A stretch of DNA of 64,000 nucleotides from NCBI RefSeq assembly GCF_000218685.1, contig NW_006763290.1:4552908-4616907 (forward strand). Reading direction: 5' to 3'. How positions within the stretch are numbered: the stretch's first letter is position 1; every line of letters starts with the position of its first letter. This document shows, one piece after another, positions 43,060 to 54,600 of the stretch. The translations under genes were made by a program, and so were the position numbers. Source of the DNA: Serpula lacrymans var. lacrymans S7.9 (lineage: Eukaryota > Basidiomycota > Agaricomycetes > Boletales > Serpulaceae). The notes below the pieces were generated by a model that was given only the letters and a program-made list of their open reading frames with translations, was not told the DNA's origin and did no database searches.

Positions 43060-44115
43060 ATGTCATCGCAACAAGATATGAACAGTCTGCTGCATGCTAT
43101 GCATGCACAGATTGCTACATTGACCTCGCAACTCGCCGAGTTGCCGAATAACCCTCCTGTGGCAACCCCCTTGGTAGAGAAAAAGTTCAACAAGAAAGTC
43201 GAAGTCGTCGCTGACCCCGGCGCCTTCGAAGGAGACAGAGCGCGATTTGCTGAATGGTGGATCAAGCTCCAGATTTGGGTCAAGGCAAACTGGGACGTGT
43301 TTGCCAACAATTTTGTGGTAGCCACTGCGGTGCTATCTCGCCTAAAAGGACCTGTGGCGGGTTGATACACCCAAGTAAGACTTCAGGAGTGCTACACTGC
43401 GGGAGTGTGGCCCACCTGGGACGATCTCAAGAAAGAGATTGAAAAATATTTCAAACCGTAAGCTGAGCGTGACTGGGCGCATCAGCAGAACCGTTCCTTC
43501 AAACAAGGAAATATGAGGATGGATGATTATGTTACCCGGTTCCTGGCCCTCTCTATCCAAGGGGGCTTAGGTAATGAACACGCAGTAGAACTGCTGGAAC
43601 GCAATGTGAACCCTCGCATTGCAGAACGGATCTACTTGCAGGATACAAGGAACGAGAACTTGGCCCTGGTGGCTGAGGAAGTACGAAGAATCAGTAGAGC
43701 CATGGAGCTTTACCAAATGCACCAAGGTGGCGGGTCCACCACCAAAAACAACGAATCCCAGAGGCGCCCTGGGTCATCAAACCAAAATAAACACTCTCAC
43801 GGGTTCCAGCCGTTTGGGCTGCAACCAGGTCGGGGTGCTCCAATGGAAATTAGTGCGGTCCAGGGCGGACAGAAGCGCAGATTCACCTGCTTCAACTGTG
43901 GGCAGGAGGGGCACATGGCACGTGACTGCAGAAACGGAGTGCAGGCCGCTCAACAAAAAAATAACCAAGGGCGCCAGGCGCGCCAATTAGAGTCCGAGAC
44001 ACCGGACGATTGGCTCCAGACTCTGGCCGGTCGTTCATACAACAAAATCTGGGCCTTCTTCTATGACCAACAGGTCTATGAAATGAAGGCTCAGGGAAAA
44101 GAGTTCGGAGCTTAG
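43060..44115 (+). pseudogene. Chromo-A gag
   Basis: ATG at 43060 after a leader of about 520 bases. The frame stays in phase to the stop at 44113-44115 apart from TGA at 43363 and TAA at 43459. The product has an N-terminal helical part (MSSQQDMNSLLHAMHAQ), KKVEVVADPGAFEGDRARFA, a capsid-like domain (FLALSIQGGLGNEHAVELLE) and one zinc knuckle CFNCGQEGHMARDC (about 43890-43930). It would form the particle and bind RNA. Both internal stops can be explained by single C-to-T changes. The pol frame is -1 relative to gag and is open upstream into the gag end, consistent with -1 frameshifting. Confidence 0.88.
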
Positions 44116-46705
44116 GTCACTTGGGTGCCTTCGCTCCACGAAACAATGAAGTAAACCACAACAAAGTGGCCCCTGCTCTGGGGTGTTGCAGGAGCAATAA
44201 CGGAAAGACGGGGATGGCTCCCCAATTTGTAAATAGATTTTTAAATTTGTTATCTGAAGTATGTACTTGTATGAAGCAATGTGACTGTGATATTTATGAT
44301 ACTACCGCTGCACCAGCGTCTCCCTTGGAGCGTGGCCCCGGCGAGACAAACACTAGGGTGCTTGATTCTGGTAAAAATAAAATAGAAAAACATGTAACTT
44401 TTGATACCCTTTCTTCTTCGTTGGAGCCACCCTTTCCCGAAATCCCAAGGCGTGTGTTGATGCGCACATATTTATTTGAAAAAGAGATCCATTTAGACGT
44501 TGGTGTGGAAAACCTTGCCCGGGGCACAGTACACCCAACCAGCGCCCTGCTTGATTCAGGCGCTAACGGAATTTTCATAGATCAGGTCTGGGCGGAGCAA
44601 ATCGGACTCCACCTTGTAAAATTAGATGTATCTATTCCCGTCTATAATATTGACGGTACGCTTAACGCGGGTGGCTGCATCATGCACAAATGTTCTTTTG
44701 TGGTCGAATACCAAGGACACAGAGAACAAGTCACCGCCGAAGCTACCCAACTAGGGAAGATTAATTTAATCTTAGGCTGGACCTGGCTATTTAAACACAA
44801 TCCTGAGATCGACTGGCAGAAAGGGGTTGTCACATTGTCACGTTGTCCTCAGGAGTGTGTAAATTTGGGTAAACCAAATCATGTTCATCAAAATGAGCGT
44901 ATTGAAAAGAGAAACACTGGTCACATTTATGAGCTCAGATCGTTAGAAAAGATCGATGATGACAATGATGAGGTGAAACCCAAAGAAGAAATTAAGAGGC
45001 TGGTACCTCCCGAGTACCATGGCTTCTGGAAAGTCTTTTCAAAACACAAATCAGAGTGTTTCCCAGAGGCCAAGCCTTGGGACCATGCTATAGATTTGAA
45101 AGACACCTTCAAACCAAGAAAAGGACACATGATTCCCCTCTCTGCTCCAGAAAGAGATGAGGTCTCAAGTTTTATAGATGAACAGCTTAGGAAGGGTTAC
45201 ATTAGGCCTTCCAAAAGCCCTATGACGTCCCCGGTGTTCTTTATTCCTAAAAAGGATGGTAAGAAGTGTATGATTATGGACTATTGTTAGGTGAATGAGC
45301 ACACGGTTAAAAACGCGTATCCGCTGCCTTTGATCAGTCAGCTAGTAGACAAATTGGCTGGCACCAAAATCTTGACAAAGATGGATCTCAGATGAGGGTA
45401 CAATAACGTACAAATCAAAGAGACAGATGCTTGGAAGGCCGCGTTCACATGCCACCAAGGATCCTTTGAGCCCCTCGTCATGTTCTTTGGGTTGACCAAT
45501 TCACCGGCGACCTTTCAGAGCATGATGAACGAGATCTTTGCGGATATGGAGAACTGTGTTGTCATTTACATTGACAATTTATTAATATTTACAAAGTCGG
45601 ACGATGAGGCTGAGCATGACAGGATCGTGCAAGAAGTCCTTTGATGCTTACAGGAACGGGACTATTCGTCAAACCCGAAAAATGTAATTTTAAAGTGAAG
45701 GAAGTAGACTTCCTTGGTATGATCATAGGCCAGAACGGAATCAGGATGGATCCTGAGAAAGTTCAAGCTATTTTGGAGTGGCCAGAACCTACTTGTGTCA
45801 AAGGAGTTAGGGCCTTCCTTGGCTTAGGCAATTTCTACCGAAGGTTTATCAAAAACTTCGCAACAAAATCACGAGACCATTGAACGATCTCACTAAAAAG
45901 GACATTGTTTGGCACTGGGGCGCCAAGGAATAGGAAGCTTTTGATAAGATTAAGCAGGTGTTTACGACAGCACCCATATTAGCATTTCCAGAATTAGACA
46001 AAGAGTTCCGGCTAGAAACCAACTCTTCTGATTTTGCTACTGGGGCTGTTTTGTCAATTAAATGCCCTGACGATCTTTGGAGGCCTTATGCCTATTTATC
46101 ACATAGTCTGTCGCCTACAGAGCGCAACTATCAAATTTACAACAAAGAGATGCTGGCCATCATTAGAGCTCTAAAGCACTGGCGGCACTACTTAGAAGGT
46201 GCTAGACACCAATTTGAAATTTGGACCGATCATAAAAATCTGGAGTATTTTATGACGGCCTGAGACTTGAACCGAAGACAGGCCCGCTACGTGGTATACT
46301 TGTCAAGGTTTGATTATAAATTAATTCATAAGCCTGGAAGCTCTATGGGGAAAGCGGACGCTTTGTCCAGAAGAGAGGATTATGCCAACGGCATCAAAGA
46401 TGACAACGAAGGTGTTACCTTGATAGATCAATCAAGGGTTGCCAATATTATAATTGGGCATGATTCTGATCTTCTGGAAGTCTTCAAGAAAGACATCTCC
46501 TCAGAAGAGAAAGTGCAACTTGATGGCAATGAAAATTATTTATGGGAAGTCGGGCTCTTCCATTTTAAAGACAAAATCTACGTGCCTGAGTCCGCAAGAT
46601 CAAGGCAATAGATAGACATCATGACACTCCAGTGGCTGGGCACCCTGGGTGGCAATGAACAATGGAGTTGATCTCCAGAAACTATATGTGGCCTGGCATG
46701 GTCAA
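44116..46705 (+). pseudogene. Chromo-A pol: protease, RT, RNase H, integrase start
   Basis: Protease LLDSGANGIFIDQVWAEQ (about 44545). Linker [64 protein letters not shown], then the active site as YIDN instead of YIDD (one G-to-A change). RNase H: FRLETNSSDFATGAVLSI, YQIYNKEMLAIIRALKHW and FEIWTDHKNLEYFMTA. Stops at 45288, 45393, 45931 and 46261 are explained by transitions; two (45931, 46261) can be compared with intact CAG and CGA codons in the 51-kb copy. A small shift near 45640 and another near 45880 also break the frame. Integrase is cut at about 46705. Confidence 0.9.
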
Positions 46706-47852
46706 AGAAGTACTCCATACTATCTTTAGAGTAATAATAATACAGTAAAGTGATCAAATCTTATTTAGTCAGAAGTCAGTGAACTTATGCTGTCCGTCCT
46801 TATAAACGTGAGAATTTCAATGTGGCTGCAATTTTCACTGCATTCACTACTACTGTACTGCTGCTCCTGTGTTGCCACAAAAACCACGCGAGCAAAACTA
46901 AGCGAAATAACCAACACAACATGGCTCACATGCGGCATTTGGGACCACCGTCCCCTTTGTTATAGATGACCCCTAGATCTGCGGATAAAACAAATGCGAT
47001 GGATCAGTGATTTTTGTACAAAAGGAACTTGAAACTCACAAAAGGGGCCAAGGGTTGGAGGCCTCACCCCCATAGAAAATTCTCTGTTTGCAAGGATGCC
47101 CCAATATCCTTAGGACGTAGTGCAGCTGAAATGGAAGCTTGGACCTCATTGTTGTGGAATTTGTCTGGCGGGTCATCCAAAGGAGGGGCCATAGAAAGAT
47201 GTGGTAGATTTAAAGCCTGACACGCTTGGTCGAACATCAGATATAAATTATATACCTGGTGAAAGCATCCAAAAAACCCCACTCATAATCTTTTACTTTG
47301 CCCAGAGCAAATAGACTTTGACCCTGAAAATGTGACAATTTCTATTGACGGGTAACTTGCCTCAGAGGTAAAATGTAAAATAATGTACCATTAACAGCAA
47401 TTGGCTGAATAGAATTCTGTTCTAGTAGTGGGAACCAAACATCTCAGATACTGATAAAATATTGTAAGCAAACCTGAAGCTTTAACTCTAAGAAAATTGA
47501 CTCATCCTTGATATAAGCCGTGGTGCCACTGGCTTGTAGAGATGCATTGTTTGCAGAATTTTGTGCTCAATTGAATACTTGCAAGAACTGTCAAGAAATT
47601 GCTCATGAAACCAGATCTAGAGATTGACTTGATCACTGTTTATACCTTGATCAGTTGATGGCACTTGGTGGATGATTGATGAGCAGCAACTCAACCAACT
47701 CGCTCAGAATTTATGATGAGTAAGCATGCTCAGGAAATTTTGACAACAAAGTGCCGGTTCCTGCTTCACTCACTCAAGTCTTAGATTTTAGACTTGAATA
47801 GCTACTGCTATGTATGCCTGTTTTAAGTTCATAAAGGAATGTTTTATTTTAG
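46706..47852. other. Unassigned region
   Basis: Short frames on both strands (47014-47220 plus, 47064-47282 minus) show no known domain. The stretch 46729-46797 (AATAATAATA, AGTGATCAAA, GAACTTATGCTGTC) resembles 41019-41085, so a small repeat or transposon end may lie here. The 3' part could hold upstream exons of the DUF6698 gene. Confidence 0.3.
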
Positions 47853-49373
47853 CAAAGTAAGAGAGCAACATATTTTCAAAATGCTTCTAGATATAATACC
47901 AGGTCTGGAAGAATACATCAGGGCAAGCTTGGAAGAAGACATTGGGATAATAGCAGAGTTGGTAAGTTTATTGCTTTATTTTCTATGCAAACTATTAACC
48001 TGAAATGTGGAAGATCCAGTGGGGTACATCTAGTGCTAGGTCAGACAATACCAAAAGCCTCAAAGGTACTATCCTTGACTGGACAACACCTCAAGGACAA
48101 ACCATTCATCCTCCTTTATCACGCAATGTCAAATCTGATTGAGGGTTCAATCACAAGTATACTGGGGCTTTGTTATGCCTAGCTGGCTTGGCCTGGTCTA
48201 ACCAACAGTAGGTTTATCAGGCTATTGCTCATTCACATTATTCATAGGTTTGCATAGCCTGAAAATGAGTTTTACAGATGGAAAATTGATCATCACCAGT
48301 GATCAGTGGCTGATTTCATCTACAAGGACTGCAAGTACGGTAGTGACAATCCCTAGATTGGAGCATTCCAGAGCTCATTGCTAGTATCTGTAAGTTACTT
48401 GCCTTTCTCATTTATGAAGAACTAGCATTATGATGACCATAGGCTTACAATCACACCTTCACATCGCCTAGCTCTGTAGAAAAAGAGCCAAAAGCAACCA
48501 GATCAGGCAATACCTGTAACAACCAAGAGTTAGTTACTCTGGCGCACACAAGAACACACTGTAAAGGTAGTGAATGGGGAGTGGTTACCCCTTAAGCTGC
48601 AGAGAGTTTGCTGGTATACAACAGGAGGACTCACTAAGGAGTCTCCTGGATCTATTGGGGTATATATACTAATACAGAGTGTTTGTACTTATGTACTGTA
48701 CAGTTGATAAAGTCAGTGGCTGATGATATCATGGGGCCTAGCCCACATGACCGGCTCCACTGTGTGAGAGAGTTTGTATCTAAAATAAGAAGAAGGCAAT
48801 GCGGCACGAGAAAGAGGAGTTTGAACAAAAGGGGAAGTGCCGCGTGGCACCATGTGTGAAAGCTAAAGTATACAAGGTTAAAGCAGAGAATGAAAATGAA
48901 AGAAAGGTCCGAAAATTGTGTTATCGTAATAATACCTGTATTCATGGGATGTTGTCTGTAATGTCTGCCTCAATAGCCTATGTTGCAAACCAGGTAAATG
49001 GACAATTTCCTTTCACTAAGGTCATAGCTCATATATGGGTATCACTCAAGTCTGGTTTGCGCTATTGTTGTTACTGGTCTTTACTAAAAGTGATGCAGTT
49101 ACAAATTTCAAACAGTTTTACTCCTCAATATTTGATTTGTGTGACAACATCAATGAGAAAGAAGAAGTTAAGGTGTTGCTAAAATGGTGGAACATGTAAG
49201 CCTTTCAAACTATCACAATAGGTTTAATAGCTCAATTTTCCTCTGTTGTCAGCCAGATCTTTCCAAGTTACTTGTCTGCTTAATGCCTTGTATCCAAAAA
49301 CAGTGTATTGGCTTGTGTAAAAGAAAAATGTGCTGCGTTAAAAGCAGCTAGGGCGGAATCATCCGAGCAGTAG
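47853..49373 (+). pseudogene. DUF6698-family gene, interrupted by a solo LTR
   Basis: Exons follow on the plus strand: from 47853 (REQHIFKMLLDIIPGLEEYI), intron 47962-48013, then SSARSDNTKSLKGTILDWTT, PPLSRNVKSD, a TGA at 48140 (Arg in the family), GFNHKYTGALLCLAGLAWSN, an intron, GKLIITSDQW, a frame shift, and IGAFQSSLLVSV with TAG at 48354 for Trp. A further exon ends VEKEPKATRSGN and continues after the LTR (48515-48931) as TCIHGMLSVMSASIAYVANQ. Later exons give FYSSIFDLCDN and LLKWWN, and the gene ends AALKAARAESSEQ with a stop at 49371. DUF6698 proteins are expanded in basidiomycetes and of unknown function. The N-terminal exons are not identified. Confidence 0.8.
48515..48931 (-). mobile_element. 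Solo Chromo-A LTR (TSD ATACC)
   Basis: 417 bases, TGTAACAACC...TTATCGTAATA on the plus strand, flanked by ATACC (48510-48514, 48932-48936). Removing it joins SGN to TCIHGM in frame in the DUF6698 gene. Confidence 0.92.
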
Positions 49374-49689
49374 GAGATATGTTGTTTGGGCAAATGATGA
49401 CAAAGTAAAAATCAATATATAGCACATTTTCTCCTATGTAATTGCCCAATTAATAGTATGTTAGTAATTTTTGAATATAACATTGGGATGGCTGAGATAG
49501 AATGATACCACCTGCAGATATACATACAGTGCGATGGACATTGTCCAAGTTGATCAAAGCCCTAGCTAGTTATATTCATCATCCATGTACATGTCATTGT
49601 TCTCCATAATATTGACCTACACACTACCCAGTGTGTGACCATTAGACCATTAGTGCAATCTAGATGTGAACAGAACAGTCTCTCATATT
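49374..49689. other. No gene seen
   Basis: A+T-rich stretch downstream of the DUF6698 stop; no repeat or coding frame recognised before the second MULE-type copy. Confidence 0.3.
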
Positions 49690-51071
49690 TACCAGTGTGG
49701 TGCATAGGTATCCTTTAGAAGTACCTGTACGCTGTCTGGAATATCCAATGAGACCACTGGGTATCCCTGATGCTCCTATAGGATGTCCCTGCTGTATCTG
49801 GATATTCTTTACTCTAACCTACAATATGTCCAGAAGATCCAATGAGACTACTATTCATACTGTTGGTGTCCCAATAGTCATACAAAATAGTCAGGTTTTA
49901 CCTAGATATCCTTTGGGAGTACCACTGTTACGATAACACAATTTACGGACCTTCCCTTTACTTTTATTCTCCACTTTAACCTTGTACTTTAGCTTTCACA
50001 CATGGTGCCACGCAGCCCTTCCCCTTTCTCGCGCCGCATTGCCTTTCTTCTTATTTTGGACACAACTCTCACACACAGTGGAGCTGGCCATGCGGGCTAG
50101 GCCCCATGACATTGTCAGCCACTGTCTCTATCAACTGTATAGTACACATGTACAAACAACCCTGTAGTAGTATATAAACCCCAATAGATCCAGGAGACTC
50201 CTCAGCGAGTCCTCCTGTTGTATACCAACTAACTCTCTGCATTCTAAGGGGTAACCACTCCCTCTTCATCTTCTTTATAGTGTGTTCCTGTGTGCGCCGG
50301 AGTAACTAACTCTTGGTTGTTACAACCACATAGTCTCTAGAGCATCTAATGTAACTACTTTGGGTATTACTACTGATACTCCTATAGGATGTCCTTTCAG
50401 AGTACCCATACCCACATGGTATTCAGAAGACCCAACAAAACTAGCATTTGTACTGCAAGTGTCCTGATAGTCTTAAATAATTCATATTGTATCTGGATAT
50501 CCTTTGGGAGTACCAAATAGGGTTAAGAGCATCGAATATGACTACTTTGGGTACTAATTATATCCCACTACACATCCCAGAATATCCAAGGAAACTAATA
50601 TAAGTACTGTTAGTTTTCCTATGGTTGTCCAGAATGTCCCTATTGTACTTGTATATCCTATGAGATTAGCTAAATGTTATTTAAAATTTCCAGTCAGGAT
50701 ACTATATTTTACAAGGATAGTCTTTAGAAGTACTCCCCTAGGACATTCCAGAATATGATTGGACTACCATGTATATAAACTCTAAAGTACACCTTGCCAC
50801 CTATTATGGAACACTTTGATTTTAATAACATCCTAGGATAGTCCTACCTTGTAATAATATAGGATATACAAATCTCAAAATTTAAATCAATACTAGGACT
50901 CCTGACAACACTTGGGAGTCCCAGAATTCTCAAATTGTTCTTGGATGACCTTAACTCAAGGGTGTTCTGTATGGATTACCTGCCTATGGGATAATCCCAG
51001 GATAAAAGTCTCTTAGGCATATCATTGAACCATAACTGATCAGCCTAAGAGGCTATGGAAAGAAGTGGATT
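49690..51071. mobile_element. MULE-type element, copy 2, left end lost
   Basis: Tandem units like those at 21480-23160 begin near 49690, and the right inverted repeat (50880-51071, with TATGGGATAATCCCAGGAT and CCTAAGAGGCTATGGAAAG) matches 23450-23650. The left inverted repeat is not found. The right end joins Chromo-A RT at 51072. A solo LTR lies inside. Compared with copy 1 it lacks the tRNA-like part. Confidence 0.7.
49926..50324 (+). mobile_element. Solo Chromo-A LTR (TSD ACCAC)
   Basis: 399 bases, TGTTACGATAACACA...TTGTTACA, flanked by ACCAC (49921-49925, 50325-50329). Confidence 0.92.
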
Positions 51072-53400
51072 GAAGTGATTTCTGCCAAAGGTTTGTTGAA
51101 AACTTTGCAAAGATAATGAGACCGTTGAACAATCTCACTAAAAAGGATACTGTCTGGCACTGGGGCGCCAAAGAACAGGAAGCTTTTGATAAGCTTAAAC
51201 AGGCATTTACAACAGTGCCCATATTAGCATTTCTCAAATTAGATAAAGAGTTCCGGCTAGAAACCAACTCTTCTGATTTTGCTACTGGGGCCGTTTTGTC
51301 AATCAAATACCCTGATAGTCTTTGGAGGCCTTGTGCCTATTTATTGAATAGTTTGTTGCCTACAGAGCGCAACTATCAAATTTACAATAAGGAGATGCTG
51401 GCCATCATTAGAGCTCTAAAGCACTGGCGGCACTACTTAGAAGGTGCTAGACACCAATTTGAAATTTGGACTGATCACAAGGATCTGGAGTATTTTATGA
51501 CGGCCCGAGACTTGAACCGAAGACAGGCCTGCTATGTGGTATACCTGTCAAGGTTTAATTATAAATTAATTCATAAGCCTGGTGATTCTATGGGAAAAGC
51601 GGATGCTTTGTCTAGAAGAGAAGATCATGTCAAAGGCATCGAAGATGACAACAAAGGTGTCACCCTGATAGATCAATCCAGGGTTGCCAATATTATAATT
51701 GGGCAGGATCTGATCTTCTAGAAGTCTTCAAGAAAGATATCTCCTCAGAAGAGAAAGTGCACCTTGATGGCAATGAAAACTATTTATGGGAAGACAGGCT
51801 CTTCCATTATAAAAACAAAATCTATGTGCCTGGTTACGCAAGAATCAAGGCAATAGATAGACATCATGTATGGTAAGATAAACTTGTAGGTGCATATTTA
51901 GTAAATGGTATAGTTGAAAAAGACTGTCAGATACTCACTTCAGACTGTGTAGAAAGGTCTGAAGTGAGTCTGTGTGCTCAAGTGGCTTATAACTTGCTAC
52001 TCGGCCAAAGCGACAGCATACATAAACAATTGTCCAGCTTTAAAGCTGAGACATACATGTGTTTGTACAATGGGTCCGTAGTTCCTATTTGTCCATAGCT
52101 TAAAGTGGCAAGTGGTCTGTCCTCACTTGTACTCCAACATCATGACACTCCAGTGGCTGGGCACCCTGGATGGCAATGAACAATGGAGTTGATCTGCAGA
52201 AACTACACGTGGCCTGGCATGGTCAAAGATGTATGGAATACATAAAATCCTGTTTGAGATGTGCCATGGCAAAGAATTCACATCAACCGCCGGCCGGTAA
52301 ACTCAAGCCAAATCGGATACCAGGTGGTCCCTGGCAGGATATATTGATTGATTTCACAACAGATCTACCCAAATCAAATGGGTATGATTCAGTAATAGTG
52401 GTAGTAGATCACTTTTCCAAAGAAGTGGTACTTATTCCTACAGACAAAACTATCACAGCCACAGGTACGGCAGACTTATATAAAGATTTTGTATGGTCCA
52501 TCCACGGGTTACCAGAAATGGTTATCTCCAATAGGGGACTCCAATTTGCTAGCAAATCTACGAAAGAACTTTGCCGGATGCTGCGCATCAAACCTAAGTT
52601 ATTAACGGTGTTCCATCCGCACATAGATGGATAAATGGAGAGGCTCAACCAAGAATTCAAGCAATAACTCTGTATATTTATTAATAACAAACAGATGGAT
52701 TGGGCCAAGTGGCTAAAGATAGCCCAGTTCTCATGCAACATCATACAGTCGTCAGCTACAGGAAAAGCAACATCCGAGGTCACAAGGTTATACCTCCCCA
52801 GAATGGGTGTAGAACCTGGCAAAAGCAAAAATGAGGCTGCTGGGAACATGGCAAAAGATATGAAGTCTGTCTTAGACAAGACGCGCAAGGTGCTATTCAA
52901 AACTGCAGAGCAGATGAAAGACAGGGCAGAGCGTAGACACTCTAAGGCCCCTGACTACAAGGTCGGCGACCTGGTCTGGTCAGATACCAACCACTTAAAA
53001 TTAAAAGATCGGCAGTCTAGAAAACTGACTGAAAAGTGAACTGGTCCTTACCAGATTAGGGAAGTTAAACCCAATGTGGTGGAGCTAGAACTCCCAAAAC
53101 AAATGAGGGTAGTACCCATGGTTAATATTAGCTATGTGAAACCTACAAAGGGCCGCTGCCGGGACAGCACGTAGACCGGCCCAGACCGGTTGTAGTGACC
53201 CAGGAAGGTGAAGAAGAGTTCAAAGTCAAACAAGTGGTGGATGCATGCTTGAAGTGTGGAAAATTAGAGTTCCTAGTCCTATAGAAGGGCTATGGAGACA
53301 AAGACAGAACATGGGAACCAGAAGCTCATCTGGACAACTCCCATGATACTGTTCAAGAATTTTATTCTAAGAATCCCTTGGCTCCTAGGAAGCTTAGAGG
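51072..53400 (+). pseudogene. Chromo-A RNase H, integrase and chromodomain
   Basis: RNase H (51116-51721) is uninterrupted: FRLETNSSDFATGAVLSI, ALKHWRHYLEGARHQFEI and TARDLNRRQ. Integrase after the small insertion: WQDILIDFTTDLPKSNGYDS with the first Asp, VISNRGLQFASKS where Asp of SDRG is Asn, and MERLNQEFKQ with Glu, preceded by TAA at 52632. Then the C-terminal part (HSKAPDYKVGDLVWSDT) and a chromodomain about 53200-53345: EEFKVKQVVDACLKCGKLEF, a TAG at 53282 for the Trp of LWKGYG, and DKDRTWEPEAHLDNSHDTVQ. The chromodomain directs insertion to heterochromatin in chromoviruses. Confidence 0.88.
51869..52136. mobile_element. 268-base insertion with 8-base duplication and hairpin
   Basis: The target ACATCATG is duplicated on both sides (51861-51868, 52137-52144). 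The other Chromo-A copies have an uninterrupted site (46612-46630 plus; 8085-8110 minus). Inside, ACTCACTTCAGAC (51933-51945) and its exact inverse (51957-51969) form a 13-bp stem with an 11-base loop. An 8-base duplication suits a hAT-type MITE, but the ends TATGG...CTCCA are not clear inverted repeats. Confidence 0.65.
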
Positions 53401-53497
53401 TATGGATTCAAAACTTTTTAATTCCCTTTTTTAACCTATGCCCAAAAATTCAACTACCCCCTCCAGTACTTGGTCTCACCTGGAAATTGAGCCTGAC

Positions 53498-53508
53498 AGG
53501 GGGGGTAG
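53498..53508 (+). promoter_or_regulatory. Polypurine tract
   Basis: AGGGGGGGTAG directly precedes the 3' LTR, as expected for the plus-strand DNA primer. Confidence 0.8.
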
Positions 53509-53921
53509 TGTTACAATACACAATTTTTGAACCTTTAACTTTCATTCTCCTCTTTAACTTTCTTCTGTAGTTCTCACACACTGTGCCGGACCGCACTTTC
53601 CTTTTGTTCAAACCCCACCTTCTTGCACTGCACTGCTTTTCTTTATTTTTAGCTACAAGTATCTCACACAGGGGAGCTGGTCACAGAGGTTGCGCCCTGT
53701 GACATCATTAGCCATTGCCCCCATCAAACTGTATAGTATACATGTACAAACAACCTGTAGTAGTATAAATACCCAATAGATCCAGGAGACCCCTCAGCGA
53801 GTCCTCCTGTTGTTTACCCACAACTAACTTGGTCCTATCCTAAAGGATAACCATTGCCTTCACTACCTTTACAGCTTTGTCTGAGTTGTGCATCAGGATA
53901 ACAAAACTCTTGGTTGTTACA
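53509..53921 (+). repeat. Chromo-A 3' LTR
   Basis: 413 bases, TGTTACAATACACAA...CTTGGTTGTTACA, with the AGCGAGTCCT R motif. Confidence 0.92.
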
Positions 53922-53923
53922 GA

Positions 53924-54199
53924 TATGGTTTGAGCAGATCATCATTGGTGGTATGGCTCAGATTGGTTGACCCCTGTCAGCACAATATGGTTCACATAGA
54001 ATATGTAGGTTGATACGGTGTGCACAAACCAAAACCCCCCCGCTGGATGTGGTTCAAATAGATCATCAGTGGTGATATGCTTCAGATTGACTATAACCCT
54101 GTAGTGCAGTATGGTTCAAGCAGATCATAAATGTTGGTATGGTCCTAATGAATTATTTTACCCCCACCTAGTACAGTTCAAACAGAGCATTAGTGATGG
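53924..54199. repeat. About 62-base tandem repeat, 4-5 units
   Basis: Unit starts with TATGGTT/TGTGGTTCAA at 53924, 53985, 54048, 54110 and 54173, spaced 61-63 bases, each followed by CAGATCAT-like and GGTATGG-like words. It is diverged and lies between two Chromo-A LTRs. Confidence 0.65.
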
Positions 54200-54600
54200 T
54201 GTAACAACCAAAGTTTTGATACTCTGGCGCACAACTCAGACAAGCAATAGTGAAGTGAGTTGGAGTGGTTACCCCGTAAGATATGTCCAAGTTTGTTGTG
54301 AGTAAACAACAGGAGGACTCGCTGAGGAGTCTCCTTGATATATTGGGTTTTATATACATCTACAGACTATTTATACATATGTACTATACAGTTGATGAAG
54401 GCAGTGGCTGATGATGTCATATGGCACAGCCCGTGTGATCAGCTCCATTGTGTGAGAGACTTGTAACTAAGAATAAAGAAAGGCAGCGCAGCGCGAGAAG
54501 GTGGAGTTTGAACAAAAGGAAAGTGCAGTGTGTGAAAACTACAGAAGAAAGTTAAAGAGGAGAATGAAAGTTAAAGGTCCAAAAATTGTGTATTGTAACA
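54200..54600 (-). mobile_element. Chromo-A LTR without matching flanks
   Basis: 401 bases, TGTAACAACCAAAG...GTATTGTAACA. Flanks GATGG and CTTGT differ, so this copy may result from recombination between two insertions rather than simple loss of the interior. Confidence 0.85.

Larger units (their letters stand above)
42127..46705 (+). mobile_element. Chromo-A element, 5' LTR to integrase start
   Basis: LTR (42127-42542), leader, gag and pol through RNase H are present. At about 46705, just after the zinc-binding start of integrase (AGHPGWQ, YMWPGMVK), the element stops, so integrase core and 3' LTR are missing. It is the longest single Chromo-A copy in the window and the best reference for the others. 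Confidence 0.92.
51072..53921 (+). mobile_element. Chromo-A element, RT end to 3' LTR
   Basis: Holds the RT C-terminus, RNase H, integrase, chromodomain, polypurine tract and 3' LTR. The 5' side is cut by the MULE-type element. Overlap with 45850-46705 allows direct comparison of two copies. A 268-base insertion (51869-52136) interrupts it. Confidence 0.9.

Noticed and set aside
42127..53921. 42127-46705 and 51072-53921 as one interrupted Chromo-A element
   Set aside because: The two parts overlap in RNase H and integrase start, and the outer flanks (CGACC, GATAT) do not match, so they are separate copies.
54200..54600. Treating this LTR as a simple solo insertion
   Set aside because: The 5-base flanks differ (GATGG and CTTGT), unlike the other ten.
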